The notes: generated from the letters alone by a model not told the origin. Counted from the stretch's first letter, positions 36,842 through 45,558 are shown. The stretch is 64,000 nt of DNA from GYS-P2D sp964522505 (GCA_964522505.1 CAZFWJ010000001.1:62001-126000); one strand, 5' to 3'. Program-made: numbers and translations.

Positions 36842-37765
36842 ATGATTAAATCACTAACACGGTGGTCTCTTATATGCTGCTTGATCTGTTCAATGACAAC
36901 AGCTTATGGACAAAACTATAATATCGGCATACGAGCTGGTTTGAGTCAATCAACCTTTGTCGGACCATCTGAAGCAAATGCTGATGAATCTTTTGGCCTT
37001 GCTGGAGGTTTTCATTTTGGCCTAAACTTCCAATGGAACTTTTCAGAGGTCATCGGTATACGAACAGAAATAATCTACAACCAGACAGGATCTGGATATA
37101 ATTTTAGCTCTACTGATGGTTACAATTTCTATCGACCACTCATCTTAGGAACGAATGTTATTGATATCAACGCACCTCGTGAAGAGTGGCTCTTTCTGCG
37201 GGATCAGACTGATGTAGAACTCAACCACACCTTCGCATATCTGCAATTGCCGCAGACTTTGAATTTTAAGATTAGTGACAAATGGGAAGCCTTCGCAGGA
37301 GCATATATCAGTTTCCTGTTAAATCCATTAGCCACAGGGACTCTTAATTTTGGTGGCGATCAAAACCTCCTCGAAAATCCACATATCTTTTCTCAAGGCT
37401 TAGACTTTGATTTTGACTCTGATCGACCAGGAGAGTTTAACCCACTCCTTATCCCAAGACTGTTAATCGTCGAAGGGCAAGATGTAGACATCCCTGGTGC
37501 TGTAGGTGCCTACTACCTATTTGAAAATGAAGAGCAGTTTGAAGAGAAGTTCAGATCACTTGATTTTGGTCTAATTGCGGGTTTCTCTTATTATTTCAAC
37601 CGTGGGTTTTATAGCTCTTTAAGAGTTGAATATGGCCTGAACGACATCACTCGTACCGAAGGTGACGTGTCATTACAAGAGCTTAACCCTGACCGTTCAT
37701 TTGTCTTTAATGACGATAATGATCGTACTCTGGGCATATTTCTCTCTTTAGGTTTTAAGTTTTAG
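36842..37765 (+). CDS. Outer membrane beta-barrel protein (PorT-like family)
   Basis: A 307-residue secreted protein: signal peptide about 1-23 (cleavage after TAYG), then amphipathic strands typical of the outer membrane beta-barrel family common in Bacteroidota. It starts NIGIRAGLSQSTFV and ends LGIFLSLGFKF with a terminal aromatic residue. A loop-rich stretch with LNFGGDQNLLENPHIF follows the middle strands. No plug domain or TonB box is seen. Function is unknown; such proteins include porins and assembly factors such as PorT. Confidence 0.82.
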   Translation: MIKSLTRWSLICCLICSMTTAYGQNYNIGIRAGLSQSTFVGPSEANADESFGLAGGFHFGLNFQWNFSEVIGIRTEIIYNQTGSGYNFSSTDGYNFYRPLILGTNVIDINAPREEWLFLRDQTDVELNHTFAYLQLPQTLNFKISDKWEAFAGAYISFLLNPLATGTLNFGGDQNLLENPHIFSQGLDFDFDSDRPGEFNPLLIPRLLIVEGQDVDIPGAVGAYYLFENEEQFEEKFRSLDFGLIAGFSYYFNRGFYSSLRVEYGLNDITRTEGDVSLQELNPDRSFVFNDDNDRTLGIFLSLGFKF

Positions 37766-37787
37766 AAGAGCAAAACTTAATAGCCTC

Positions 37788-39110
37788 TCAGTCTAACTTC
37801 TTAATTCTCAATGTTTCCAAAAACTCCTTTACTGAGTGATGGGATACAATCTCGTTACTGAAGTGCTCCACCGCTAACTTAAACTCCTGCTCTGTTGCTT
37901 TAAGTTGATTCAACACGTTAGAAAGGTGCATCTTCATATGTCCTCGCTGGATACCAGTGGTAACAAGAGATCTTACTGCGGCAAAATTCTGGGCCAATCC
38001 TACACAAGCAACTATTTCCATTAATTCTGTAGCACTCGGATTGCCAAGTAGTTCTAGGCTTCTCTTAGCAATTGGATGAAGTTTAGTTAGACCACCTACA
38101 GTGCCAAGGGCTAAGGGGACTCTCAAGCTAAAGGTGAAGACATCATCTTCAACAGAACAATGAGAAAGTGACCGATACTGACCATCTCGAGCTGCATATG
38201 TATGTCCTGCTGCCTCTATAGCCCTAAAATCGTTGCCCGTAGCTATCACCACTGAGTCTATCCCATTAAATATTCCCTTGTTATGTGTTGTTGCTCGATA
38301 TGGATCGATCTCTGCAATCCTGATGGCTTGCCTAAACTTCATGGCCAAGCCTTCAACATCATCTCCTGCTATCGCTCTTAAGTCTGAGACTGGACAAGAG
38401 ACCGATGCCTCCACTAGACAGTCAGGAGTAAAGTTAGAAAGGATACACATGATCGTCCTATACTGATACAGTCCGGCAAATTCATCTTTGACCTTGGATT
38501 CGAGCAAGAGCGCGAACTCTTCTAATATCGAGTTGATGAAGTTGGCCCCCATAGAATCTCGTGTGTCAAATGACACCATGATCTGGTAATAGCCCGGTTC
38601 CTCCTTAAATTCCTTCAGTTGAAATCCTAAGATACCCCCTCCACGAGCATCCATGTTTTGGGTATATGGCTTGAGTTTTTCTCTGAAATATGCCTCGTGC
38701 TTTTGTAACACTAGCTCAATCCTATCAACGGTGCCATTAAAGTTGAAATGCAGTTGGCCCAGCTTGACTATGTCGATAACCTTAGCTGTAAAACCCCCTC
38801 GAGACATCCAGTATTTAGCTGCGCTTGAAGCGGCTGCTACAACGGAACTCTCCTCGATAACCATGGGGACACAGTAATCTCGACCATTGATCACAAAATT
38901 TGGTGCAACACTATATGGCATTGGAAATACTGATATTGTATTCTCACTGAAGCCATCGAGTATCTTTTGTTGCTCTTCATTATTGAGCCAGTAACTTTTG
39001 AGCTCTCGCATGACGACCTCTGGATCCTTAAAGAAGGTCTCAACGATCCACTTGATTTTGCCTAGTTTGTTCAGCTTCGAAAAACCTGAAATCGTCTTTC
39101 TATTCTCCAT
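37788..39110 (-). CDS. Hydroxymethylglutaryl-CoA reductase (class II type)
   Basis: Reduces HMG-CoA to mevalonate, the committed step of the mevalonate route to isoprenoids. Family motifs are DSMGANFIN (about 188), GIFNGIDSVVIATGNDFRA (about 285), the cofactor-binding LALGTVGGLTKLHP (about 335) and the catalytic histidine in GIQRGHMKMHL (about 390). At 440 residues from the ATG at 39110 it has the length of class II enzymes, which lack the N-terminal membrane domain. The frame is open to 39242, but that part lies inside fni and is ignored. It overlaps fni by 11 bases. Confidence 0.93.
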   Translation of the reverse strand: MENRKTISGFSKLNKLGKIKWIVETFFKDPEVVMRELKSYWLNNEEQQKILDGFSENTISVFPMPYSVAPNFVINGRDYCVPMVIEESSVVAAASSAAKYWMSRGGFTAKVIDIVKLGQLHFNFNGTVDRIELVLQKHEAYFREKLKPYTQNMDARGGGILGFQLKEFKEEPGYYQIMVSFDTRDSMGANFINSILEEFALLLESKVKDEFAGLYQYRTIMCILSNFTPDCLVEASVSCPVSDLRAIAGDDVEGLAMKFRQAIRIAEIDPYRATTHNKGIFNGIDSVVIATGNDFRAIEAAGHTYAARDGQYRSLSHCSVEDDVFTFSLRVPLALGTVGGLTKLHPIAKRSLELLGNPSATELMEIVACVGLAQNFAAVRSLVTTGIQRGHMKMHLSNVLNQLKATEQEFKLAVEHFSNEIVSHHSVKEFLETLRIKKLD

Positions 39111-40125
39111 CTTTAGAACCTTTGATGGTGAGATACGATTGTGCAAACTGATACCCTTTAACTTGTTGGTCCACGTAATAGGACAACTCGTCATATGAAC
39201 CATGAGCATGCTTAAGAAATCCTGCTGCCTGACCATAGACACTATTACACTTTAATCTCTGATTGTAATAGAAACCATCGAGATAGTTTTTCACCCCTCC
39301 AGATATGATGAATTGCTGACACCTTACACCATCCTCATGCTCCTCTATAATATGATGGACCATGTCGATCATTTCATTCGGATCATGTCCTATGTAACAG
39401 ATCGGATCTATAGATTGAGTCCGTGGATCTCGTAAGTTTTCAAGCTTAGCGAAATTCGTTCCTCCATATCCTGCAAACTCTATAGCTGCGAGGGGTAGTT
39501 TCATCAGTGCGAGTAAGCTCTTTGGCCCGATTCCCTGCCCAACTTCCTTAACAATGATCTTACACTTCAGCCGATCTACGGTTTCTGAGATGACTTGTAT
39601 CGGTGCAGGCCCTGATATAACATCACCCTCTGGCTGCAACCACTCTTGCACAGGATTAACATGGATAATTAATCCATCTGCCGAGAGCTTATCTATCATA
39701 TTTTGAATAGTAGCAATCTGCTTGCTTTGGATTAAGGAGCTCAACTGAGCTATCCCAAGATTAGCATAAAGCGGTTGATCCCCTATATATTGTCGGACGT
39801 CGAAATCAACAAAGTTGTCATCACTGTCTAGCAGCTGCCGACAAGAGCCGAGCCCCATCCCCAGTCCAAAGTCCTTACAGGCTCTTGCCAGGTTCTCATT
39901 AATAGTTTTGGCAATGCCCGTCCCTCCTGTCATGGATGATACCCACATCGGGGATTTGAAATTCTTATCTAAGAATGTTACTCTAGTACTAGTGCGCTCT
40001 GTAGGATGAACACCTAACATAGGTTCATAATAGAATCTGTCATCCTTAGTAGAGACTATTGTAGCAGAAGCTACAGCAAGGTCAATATGGTCTTTTTTGC
40101 GATCGGTATTCTTGGTCAAATCCAA
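39100..40125 (-). CDS. fni: Isopentenyl-diphosphate delta-isomerase, type 2
   Basis: FMN- and NADPH-dependent interconversion of IPP and DMAPP. The protein begins with the family signature (DRKKDHIDLA) and contains SSMTGGTG (about 60-67), HVNPVQEWLQPEGD (about 153-166), KEVGQGIGP and GYGGTNFAKLE. Length (341) is normal. Together with HMG-CoA reductase immediately downstream (11-base overlap) it forms a two-gene mevalonate-pathway unit. The GHMP kinase at 22.8 kb probably works in the same pathway. Confidence 0.94.
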   Translation of the reverse strand: MDLTKNTDRKKDHIDLAVASATIVSTKDDRFYYEPMLGVHPTERTSTRVTFLDKNFKSPMWVSSMTGGTGIAKTINENLARACKDFGLGMGLGSCRQLLDSDDNFVDFDVRQYIGDQPLYANLGIAQLSSLIQSKQIATIQNMIDKLSADGLIIHVNPVQEWLQPEGDVISGPAPIQVISETVDRLKCKIIVKEVGQGIGPKSLLALMKLPLAAIEFAGYGGTNFAKLENLRDPRTQSIDPICYIGHDPNEMIDMVHHIIEEHEDGVRCQQFIISGGVKNYLDGFYYNQRLKCNSVYGQAAGFLKHAHGSYDELSYYVDQQVKGYQFAQSYLTIKGSKDGE

Positions 40126-40208
40126 TGTTTTAACTCCGTCTTATGGTTGTAAATGTACTAACTCTTAAAAATCATGCGTTTCCTAACCGCTTCTAATCCG
40201 TAATAACT

Positions 40209-41360
40209 ATGATGAATATGAAAACGCACGTTGTAATTGCTGTGTTCTGTTGTGGGTTGATCACTCAGACTACTCTATTGGGTCAAGTAAGCCGAATAGC
40301 TGCTACACACTATAATGATGCGGTACTTGCGATTAAACAAAATGATACAAAAGCTGCAATAGCCCATTTTGATCAAGCAATTAAAGTTGAGCCTGATTAT
40401 CAGAAAGCTTTTTACAATCGTGGTAAGAGCTATCTAAAGCTTAAAAAGTACTCATCAGCCATTGAGGATTTTAGAACAACAACGAGACTAAATCCAGATC
40501 ATGCGCTAGCCTATTACTACATGGGATATGCCAACCTTCAAACTAAAAAATATCCTGCTGCAATATCCGCTTATAACAAAGCCCTCTCTAAAGATCCTGA
40601 ACTTACCGATGTGTATAAAAACCGAGGGATTGCCTTCATGAAAGAAGGAAAGTATAAAAATGCCGTAACAGACTTTAGCAATTCGTATAAACACAAACCA
40701 GCCGATCTATCCGTAATCTATAATCGAGCTATCTGTTTCGCCAAGCTCAAAGCACATGACAAGTCTGCTGATGACTATCAACTCCTGGTCAATAAGGGAT
40801 ACAAACCAGAAATTACGGCTAAAGAATTAGGTAAGTCTCTAGTGAAACGAGAAAACTACCAACATGGCTTAAAGGCGCTACAAGTTGCCGCTAAGCATGT
40901 CGCCGATGAAGACTACGAAGTATATTATCTGATGGGTTACAGCTATCTAAAAATGGATAAGATTGAGCAGGCACATGATCATTTTAAACAGGCAATCAGC
41001 CGAAAGTCAGATCATGTTCCAACCTTGAAAAACCTTGCTTTTACCAGCTTTAAGCTTAAGGATTATGAAACAGCGGCACAGAGCTACGATCTATTGATTT
41101 CTAATTCTCCAAAGGATGCCACTTTACACCTTAATAGAGGATTGTCATACTTGCAATTGAAAGAATATGATCAAGCTATTACTGACTTTAGTACTGTAAT
41201 AAAGTATGAGCCACAGATGGCAACAGCATTCTATAATCGGGCAACTGCCGCTATAGCAATTAAACAAAATGATGCGGCTTGCAAGGACATGCGTCAAGCC
41301 GCAAGACTCGGTTATGAAGACGCCTTTAACCACATCGCCTCAGTCTGCCAGGATAATTAA
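40209..41360 (+). CDS. Secreted TPR repeat protein
   Basis: A 383-residue protein with a signal peptide (about 1-26, ending in LLGQ), followed almost entirely by tetratricopeptide repeats of 34 residues. Examples are NDAVLAIKQNDTKAAIAHFD, AFYNRGKSYLKLKKYSSAIE, AYYYMGYANLQTKKYPAAIS and LHLNRGLSYLQLKEYDQAIT. It ends with a short cysteine-containing capping helix (ACKDMRQAARLGYEDA). It should be periplasmic and act as a protein-binding scaffold; its partner is unknown. Confidence 0.85.
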   Translation: MMNMKTHVVIAVFCCGLITQTTLLGQVSRIAATHYNDAVLAIKQNDTKAAIAHFDQAIKVEPDYQKAFYNRGKSYLKLKKYSSAIEDFRTTTRLNPDHALAYYYMGYANLQTKKYPAAISAYNKALSKDPELTDVYKNRGIAFMKEGKYKNAVTDFSNSYKHKPADLSVIYNRAICFAKLKAHDKSADDYQLLVNKGYKPEITAKELGKSLVKRENYQHGLKALQVAAKHVADEDYEVYYLMGYSYLKMDKIEQAHDHFKQAISRKSDHVPTLKNLAFTSFKLKDYETAAQSYDLLISNSPKDATLHLNRGLSYLQLKEYDQAITDFSTVIKYEPQMATAFYNRATAAIAIKQNDAACKDMRQAARLGYEDAFNHIASVCQDN

Positions 41361-41422
41361 TGGATAGGCCGAGATGATTGCTTCGTTGTGATATCTTAGC
41401 AGAAGACCACAATCTTAGAAGC

Positions 41423-42754
41423 ATGTCACAAGTTATACTGGGAGATAAAGAATACTTCACAGGCATCGGTAAGATTCCATTTGAAGGCAAAGAGTCTCGT
41501 AACCCTTTAGCCTTTAAATATTACGACCCAAGTCGAGTCGTCAGAGGAAAATCTATGGCAGAACATTTCAAGTTTGCCATCGCCTATTGGCACAGCTTCT
41601 GCAATGATGGCGCTGATCCATTCGGTTCGCCAACTAAGATATATCCATGGAACACCGCTGAAGATCCCGTCCAAAATGCTAAGGACAAGATGGATGCAGC
41701 ATTTGAGTTCATGAGTAAGTTAGGAGTTAATTATTTCTGCTTTCACGATGTAGATCTGATAGATGACGCTCCTTTGGCCCAATTCGAAAAAAGATTAGAC
41801 GCCATTACGGATTATGCCCTCGTCAAGATGAAGGGAACCGATATCAACGTCCTCTGGGGCACGGCAAATCTGTTTAGTCATCCCCGCTATATGAATGGTG
41901 CCGCCACTAACCCTGATTTCAACACCGTGGCATATGCAGGTGCTCAAGTCAAAAACGCAATCGATGCAACCATCAAGTTAGGTGGCGAGAACTATGTCTT
42001 TTGGGGTGGCCGAGAAGGTTATATGTCTCTCCTTAATACAGACATGAAGAAAGAACTCGACCATATCGCTCAGTTCTTTCATCTGTCTAAAGACTATGCT
42101 AGATCACAAGGGTTCAAGGGAGATTTCTTTATAGAGCCTAAACCGGCCGAACCTTCTAAGCATCAATATGACTATGATGCAGCAACAGTGATTGGGTTCT
42201 TGCGAGAGTATGATCTTATGGGTGACTTCAAGTTAAATCTAGAAGTAAACCATGCCACCCTAGCTAATCATACAATGGCACATGAGATGCAAGTTGCCGT
42301 TAATGCTGGTTTGCTTGGTAGCATGGACGCTAATAGAGGAGACTATCAGAATGGTTGGGATACAGATCAGTTTCCGGTCGATCTCTATGAGCTCACGGAG
42401 ATGATGTTAGTCTATTTAGATGCAGGTGGATTCCAAGGAGGGGGCGGTATCAATTTCGATGCTAAGACACGTCGTAATTCTACGGATCTGACGGATCTGT
42501 TTTATGCTCATATCGGAGGTATGGATGCCTTCGCTAGATCATTAATCATCGCTGATCAAATCAAAGAACACTCTGATTATGACAAGCTCCGTGTAGAACG
42601 ATATCAATCTTTCGATAGCGCCAAAGGATTGCAATTTAAATCTGGACAAATGAGTCTTACGGACTTACATGCTCATGCACACAGCAATGGAGAGCCTGCA
42701 CATATCAGTGGCAGACAAGAATTGTTTGAAAATATCATCAACCAGTTCATTTAG
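41423..42754 (+). CDS. xylA: Xylose isomerase
   Basis: Interconverts D-xylose and D-xylulose (and glucose and fructose) using two divalent metal ions. The active-site histidine and aspartate are in FCFHDVDL (about 108-115). Metal ligands lie in IEPKPAEPSKHQYD, EVNHATLANHT and GSMDANRGDYQNGWDTDQFP, all family signatures. The ATG at 41423 gives 443 residues, the standard length. No xylulokinase or transporter is adjacent, so pathway context is missing here. Confidence 0.96.
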   Translation: MSQVILGDKEYFTGIGKIPFEGKESRNPLAFKYYDPSRVVRGKSMAEHFKFAIAYWHSFCNDGADPFGSPTKIYPWNTAEDPVQNAKDKMDAAFEFMSKLGVNYFCFHDVDLIDDAPLAQFEKRLDAITDYALVKMKGTDINVLWGTANLFSHPRYMNGAATNPDFNTVAYAGAQVKNAIDATIKLGGENYVFWGGREGYMSLLNTDMKKELDHIAQFFHLSKDYARSQGFKGDFFIEPKPAEPSKHQYDYDAATVIGFLREYDLMGDFKLNLEVNHATLANHTMAHEMQVAVNAGLLGSMDANRGDYQNGWDTDQFPVDLYELTEMMLVYLDAGGFQGGGGINFDAKTRRNSTDLTDLFYAHIGGMDAFARSLIIADQIKEHSDYDKLRVERYQSFDSAKGLQFKSGQMSLTDLHAHAHSNGEPAHISGRQELFENIINQFI

Positions 42755-42770
42755 AGCTTCAATTATTATT

Positions 42771-42870
42771 GTTGACGTATCAACACTTTGTTGATTTATA
42801 TTAAGTGTCTCTGAATCAATCGCTTACATTAACTTGAGCAGCATACACACTCATCGTGTTGATATATCAA
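42771..42870. repeat. Pair of related palindromes downstream of xylA
   Basis: GTTGACGTATCAAC (42771-42784) and the perfect 12-base palindrome TTGATATATCAA (42859-42870) lie 88 bases apart between xylA and the convergent SGNH hydrolase gene. Both are flanked by AT-rich TTATTG-like sequence in opposite orientation. They could be protein-binding sites or parts of transcription ends. Confidence 0.35.
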
Positions 42871-42910
42871 TTATTGTTCTGAAGAGTACGCGTCAGTGTT
42901 TTAAGCCCTT

Positions 42911-43576
42911 TCACTTGACGTAGGGAGCAATCACTTGACGCCATATGTCATAACCTTTATCATTCATATGCAAGTCATCATGAATGAAAATATCTGTCAT
43001 TACTTTGCCATCTTCTTCTAACATGGGTGTCCAGACATCTATAAAATGAACTTGCTCATGAGACATAGCCAATTGACTCATTAGGTTATTAAGGTCAATA
43101 TACTGTGATGCATATGACCATCTCGCCACACTGGGCTTTGGAGAGATAAAGTAGATGTCGCTCTCCGGCAGATGGCGAAATATATCTTCGATAAGTTCCT
43201 GTGCCTCTAGGATAATAGCTGCAGGTTCCTCTCCATCAGCGATGTCATTATCACCTTCGTAGATAAATATTCGCTTAGGGGTATATCTATAAATTAATTC
43301 TTCCCTCTTCAACCAAAGGTCGCTCATATGAGAGCCTCCAAATCCTCTGTTTAAGATATCTGCATCAGGATAGTCTTCTGATAGACTCAACCAAAAGCGA
43401 ATACTAGAAGAGCCGACGAAGAGATTGTCAACAGCGAGATAATGGTCTGCTTCGCTATTGATGCTGTCTTGATTATCAAAGACTCGATACTCAGCATCAA
43501 AACGCTCAGGATTTTGAGCAAGGCCGAGAATTGGTACACTGAGAAATAATATGGTTAGGAATTTATGTAGCATCAT
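42911..43576 (-). CDS. Secreted SGNH/GDSL-type hydrolase
   Basis: A 221-residue secreted esterase-like protein with a signal peptide (about 1-20, ending LGLAQ). The nucleophile block is FVGSSSIRFW (about 52-61), block II is NRGFGGSH (about 75-82), block III is EGDNDIADG (about 106), and the catalytic Asp-His pair is in DDLHMNDKGYDIW (about 200-212). It should deacylate or deacetylate an extracellular substrate, possibly sugar acetyl groups; the substrate cannot be deduced. Confidence 0.9.
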   Translation of the reverse strand: MMLHKFLTILFLSVPILGLAQNPERFDAEYRVFDNQDSINSEADHYLAVDNLFVGSSSIRFWLSLSEDYPDADILNRGFGGSHMSDLWLKREELIYRYTPKRIFIYEGDNDIADGEEPAAIILEAQELIEDIFRHLPESDIYFISPKPSVARWSYASQYIDLNNLMSQLAMSHEQVHFIDVWTPMLEEDGKVMTDIFIHDDLHMNDKGYDIWRQVIAPYVK

Positions 43577-43677
43577 TAATGATACGGATAATTATTACAG
43601 CGCCATTCAAATTGTATTACTTGACTCTACGTTTTTATTGAGGCCAGTTTTAGTTCAATAAAACTTTATCATATAAA

Positions 43678-43743
43678 AGCCTGAAGGGCTGATACTACTA
43701 TTGATTGATACATTCATAGATTTTCGAACCCTGAAGGGGTGAT
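43678..43743. repeat. Two REP-like palindromic units
   Basis: AGCCTGAAGGGCTGATAC (43678-43695) and CCCTGAAGGGGTGAT (43729-43743) share a CTGAAGGG core with G/C arms that can pair, spaced 50 bases apart. Short GC-rich palindromes of this shape resemble REP elements spread by RAYT-type transposases. No such transposase gene is in the window. Confidence 0.5.
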
Positions 43744-43821
43744 GTGATACTTTCCCTTAGCGGAATTATTAGGATCCGTCTTGCAAAAACCTTCTTCCAA
43801 AGGCGCATAGAATGGCGCGCC

Positions 43822-43924
43822 CATAAGAAGGGCTGGATTCAGACCTAAGCATCAGATTTCATGACCTTGATTACTGGAACAGACTATGAAGATTTTTCAA
43901 TCGTCCCTCATTCAAAATGAAAAA
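43822..43924 (+). repeat. Direct repeat, copy 1 (downstream of the tail-fibre-like gene)
   Basis: The 87-base core 43838-43924 matches 45278-45366 with about six substitutions and two single-base indels. It includes an uninterrupted identical run, AGATTTTTCAATCGTCCCTC. Weaker similarity continues about 16 bases further left. The copy begins 22 bases after the stop of the - strand gene. Confidence 0.85.
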
Positions 43925-43945
43925 TGTGAGAGATTCGACTATCAA

Positions 43946-45037
43946 CTATTCGTTCTTGTCCGACAGCAATAATTGCTCAATTCGTAAAAGGCGCTCCTCG
44001 AGATTCTTTATTTCCTGATCCTTCTTGATGAACTGTTCCTTCAACTCTTTTATCTCAATATCTTTTTCATCAAGTTCCTCTCGTTGCATGGCGACCTGAT
44101 CAGTCAATGCCTGAATAGCGACAAGTGATACACCATCAGCATCTATCGTGGAGATATTATCTCCGCCAGTTCCTAAACCAAAAGCCTCATAAAATGACTC
44201 CGCAGTAGGACCGATATGGCGCACCTCTGGATCATGCTTATATGACCACTCTGAGATATCCAGCTGATTAATCTTATCGAGGACAAGCATAGGTGCTACT
44301 GTAGCAAATCGATCCTTAAGCTCAATGCTCGATGGATTAGTCAATCCTGCTGTTACCTCGAAAGTGCCATTGATCCTCACAAAGTCATTGTCGAACTCGC
44401 CGTAGATGAGGGGGTCGTCGTTGCCTGCTGAAGTAGAACTTGGGTCGACATCTATATAGAGTCTATGATCCATCCCTGCATTTGTAGCAGTCGGTCCAGC
44501 ACCTCTTCCTATTGCAATATTATAAGATCCTGAGAGATTTTTATCTCCTGCGGATTGCCCGAAAAAGGAGTTACTTATACCAGTTGTATTGCCTTGACCA
44601 GAGTCCTGTCCAAAATATGTATTCCTGGCTCCTGTTGTGTTCTCTAAACCTGAAAATGCACCAAAAAAAGAATTACTCACCCCAGTTGTATTATTTAATC
44701 CTGAGTATGAGCCAAAAAAGGAATTGTTGCCTCCTGTCGTGTTTTTTTGGCCCGAGGCCTGACCAAAAAAAGAATTGCTCACCCCAGTTGTATTACCTTC
44801 ACCAGAATTTCTTCCAACAAAGGTATTATCCGATCCCGTTGTATTACTTAATCCGGCTGCCGAGCCAACAAAGGTATTGTCAACCCCCATAGAATTGTTA
44901 AAACCAGCAAATCTTCCTAAAAAAGTACTATTACCTGTACAATCCGATTCACATTGGGCAAATACATCATATGACCAGATAAACATCGCCAATATTGTTA
45001 TTAAGATCGGCCGGGTTGATAGATTTAAGAATTGCAT
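43946..45037 (-). CDS. Secreted tail-fibre-like protein with 17-residue repeats and S74-type chaperone domain
   Basis: A 363-residue protein with a signal peptide (about 1-27, ending VFAQ). About nine 17-residue repeats follow at 37-189, with consensus N-[ST]-F-[FV]-G-x-x-[AS]-G-x-x-N-T-T-G-x-x, recalling the head repeats of trimeric adhesins. After a short linker comes an S74-like intramolecular chaperone domain (about 243-310: PMLVLDKINQLDISEWSYK, IGPTAESFYEAFGLG, STIDADGVSLVAIQAL) and a C-terminal coiled coil (about 310-360). It is probably a trimeric surface fibre. No phage genes surround it. Confidence 0.88.
   Translation of the reverse strand: MQFLNLSTRPILITILAMFIWSYDVFAQCESDCTGNSTFLGRFAGFNNSMGVDNTFVGSAAGLSNTTGSDNTFVGRNSGEGNTTGVSNSFFGQASGQKNTTGGNNSFFGSYSGLNNTTGVSNSFFGAFSGLENTTGARNTYFGQDSGQGNTTGISNSFFGQSAGDKNLSGSYNIAIGRGAGPTATNAGMDHRLYIDVDPSSTSAGNDDPLIYGEFDNDFVRINGTFEVTAGLTNPSSIELKDRFATVAPMLVLDKINQLDISEWSYKHDPEVRHIGPTAESFYEAFGLGTGGDNISTIDADGVSLVAIQALTDQVAMQREELDEKDIEIKELKEQFIKKDQEIKNLEERLLRIEQLLLSDKNE
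44471..44929 (-). repeat. Tandem array of nine 51-base units inside the tail-fibre-like gene
   Basis: The coding repeats translate to 17-residue units with no gaps. The middle copies (NSFFG type) are closest to each other, while the first and last copies are more divergent. The array could change length by recombination or slippage. Confidence 0.85.
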
Positions 45038-45261
45038 CCTCTTTAGTTTATTTATTTAAATACCATTAGAAAAGTATAAAAAAGAATCGGTAACTCTTTG
45101 GCTCTTTTATTTTTTATCAGATCACGTACAAAAAGAGATTTGTGTAATCTGATATTACTTTCTTGTGACCCAGCCTATGGAGACAGGCTTGAGCAGAAAT
45201 CTTAAATGGGTTGTCATCCATTTTTTAGATGGGCTCCAGGTTGAACGAATAACAGCACACT

Positions 45262-45366
45262 CATATGAAGGCCTAGTTTCAGACCTAAACATTCAGATTT
45301 CATGACAATGATTAGTAGAACAGACTATTAAGATTTTTCAATCGTCCCTCATTCAAAAATGAAAAA
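45262..45366 (+). repeat. Direct repeat, copy 2 (upstream of the tail-fibre-like gene)
   Basis: Same orientation as copy 1. The core is 45278-45366. It lies about 225 bases upstream of the start of the - strand gene, so the gene is bracketed by the two copies. Confidence 0.85.
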
Positions 45367-45496
45367 GGGGTCACTAACTGCCTTGTCTTATGCATTTACT
45401 CCTCTCTCATCACTACACTTTTTAAAAAAGATGCGATTTTTTTACTGATTATCAATGAGTTATAAACCCACTCAACAAAAAGAATCACTCAAAACC

Positions 45497-45527
45497 TTGT
45501 TATATCTATCATGAGGCTGTACTTTTG
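45497..45527 (+). promoter_or_regulatory. Promoter of the rplM-rpsI-rpsB-tsf operon
   Basis: A full Bacteroidota primary-sigma promoter: TTG at 45497-45499 and TACTTTTG at 45520-45527 (consensus TAnnTTTG) with 20 bases between them. The -7 box ends 31 bases before the GTG of rplM. This is the best promoter match seen in the window, in keeping with a highly expressed operon. Confidence 0.75.
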
Positions 45528-45558
45528 CGGCTCTTTAAGAAACACATAATTATATATT

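Larger units (their letters stand above)
43577..43945. other. Intergenic region with REP-like palindromes and a direct-repeat copy
   Basis: A 369-base gap without a supportable gene. It holds two CTGAAGGG-centred palindromes and one copy of a roughly 100-base direct repeat whose second copy lies on the other side of the tail-fibre-like gene. No tRNA or clear terminator was found. Confidence 0.7.
45038..45558. other. Intergenic region upstream of rplM
   Basis: A 521-base gap that separates the divergent tail-fibre-like gene and rplM. It holds the second copy of the direct repeat (45262-45366) and, near its right end, the promoter of the ribosomal protein operon. No further gene or RNA could be supported. 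Confidence 0.7.

Noticed and set aside
39111..39242. N-terminal extension of HMG-CoA reductase
   Set aside because: It lies inside fni in another frame; the ATG at 39110 gives a normal class II enzyme.
44512..44892. 126-codon open frame on the + strand opposite the fibre repeats
   Set aside because: Its cysteine- and tyrosine-rich product is a by-product of the 51-base repeats on the other strand.
44471..44929. CRISPR-like 51-base repeats
   Set aside because: The repeats are in phase with a protein-coding frame, have no unique spacers and encode a regular peptide repeat.
43946..45037. Prophage tail-fibre gene
   Set aside because: It has a signal peptide and no phage structural, integrase or lysis genes are near; a bacterial surface protein fits better.
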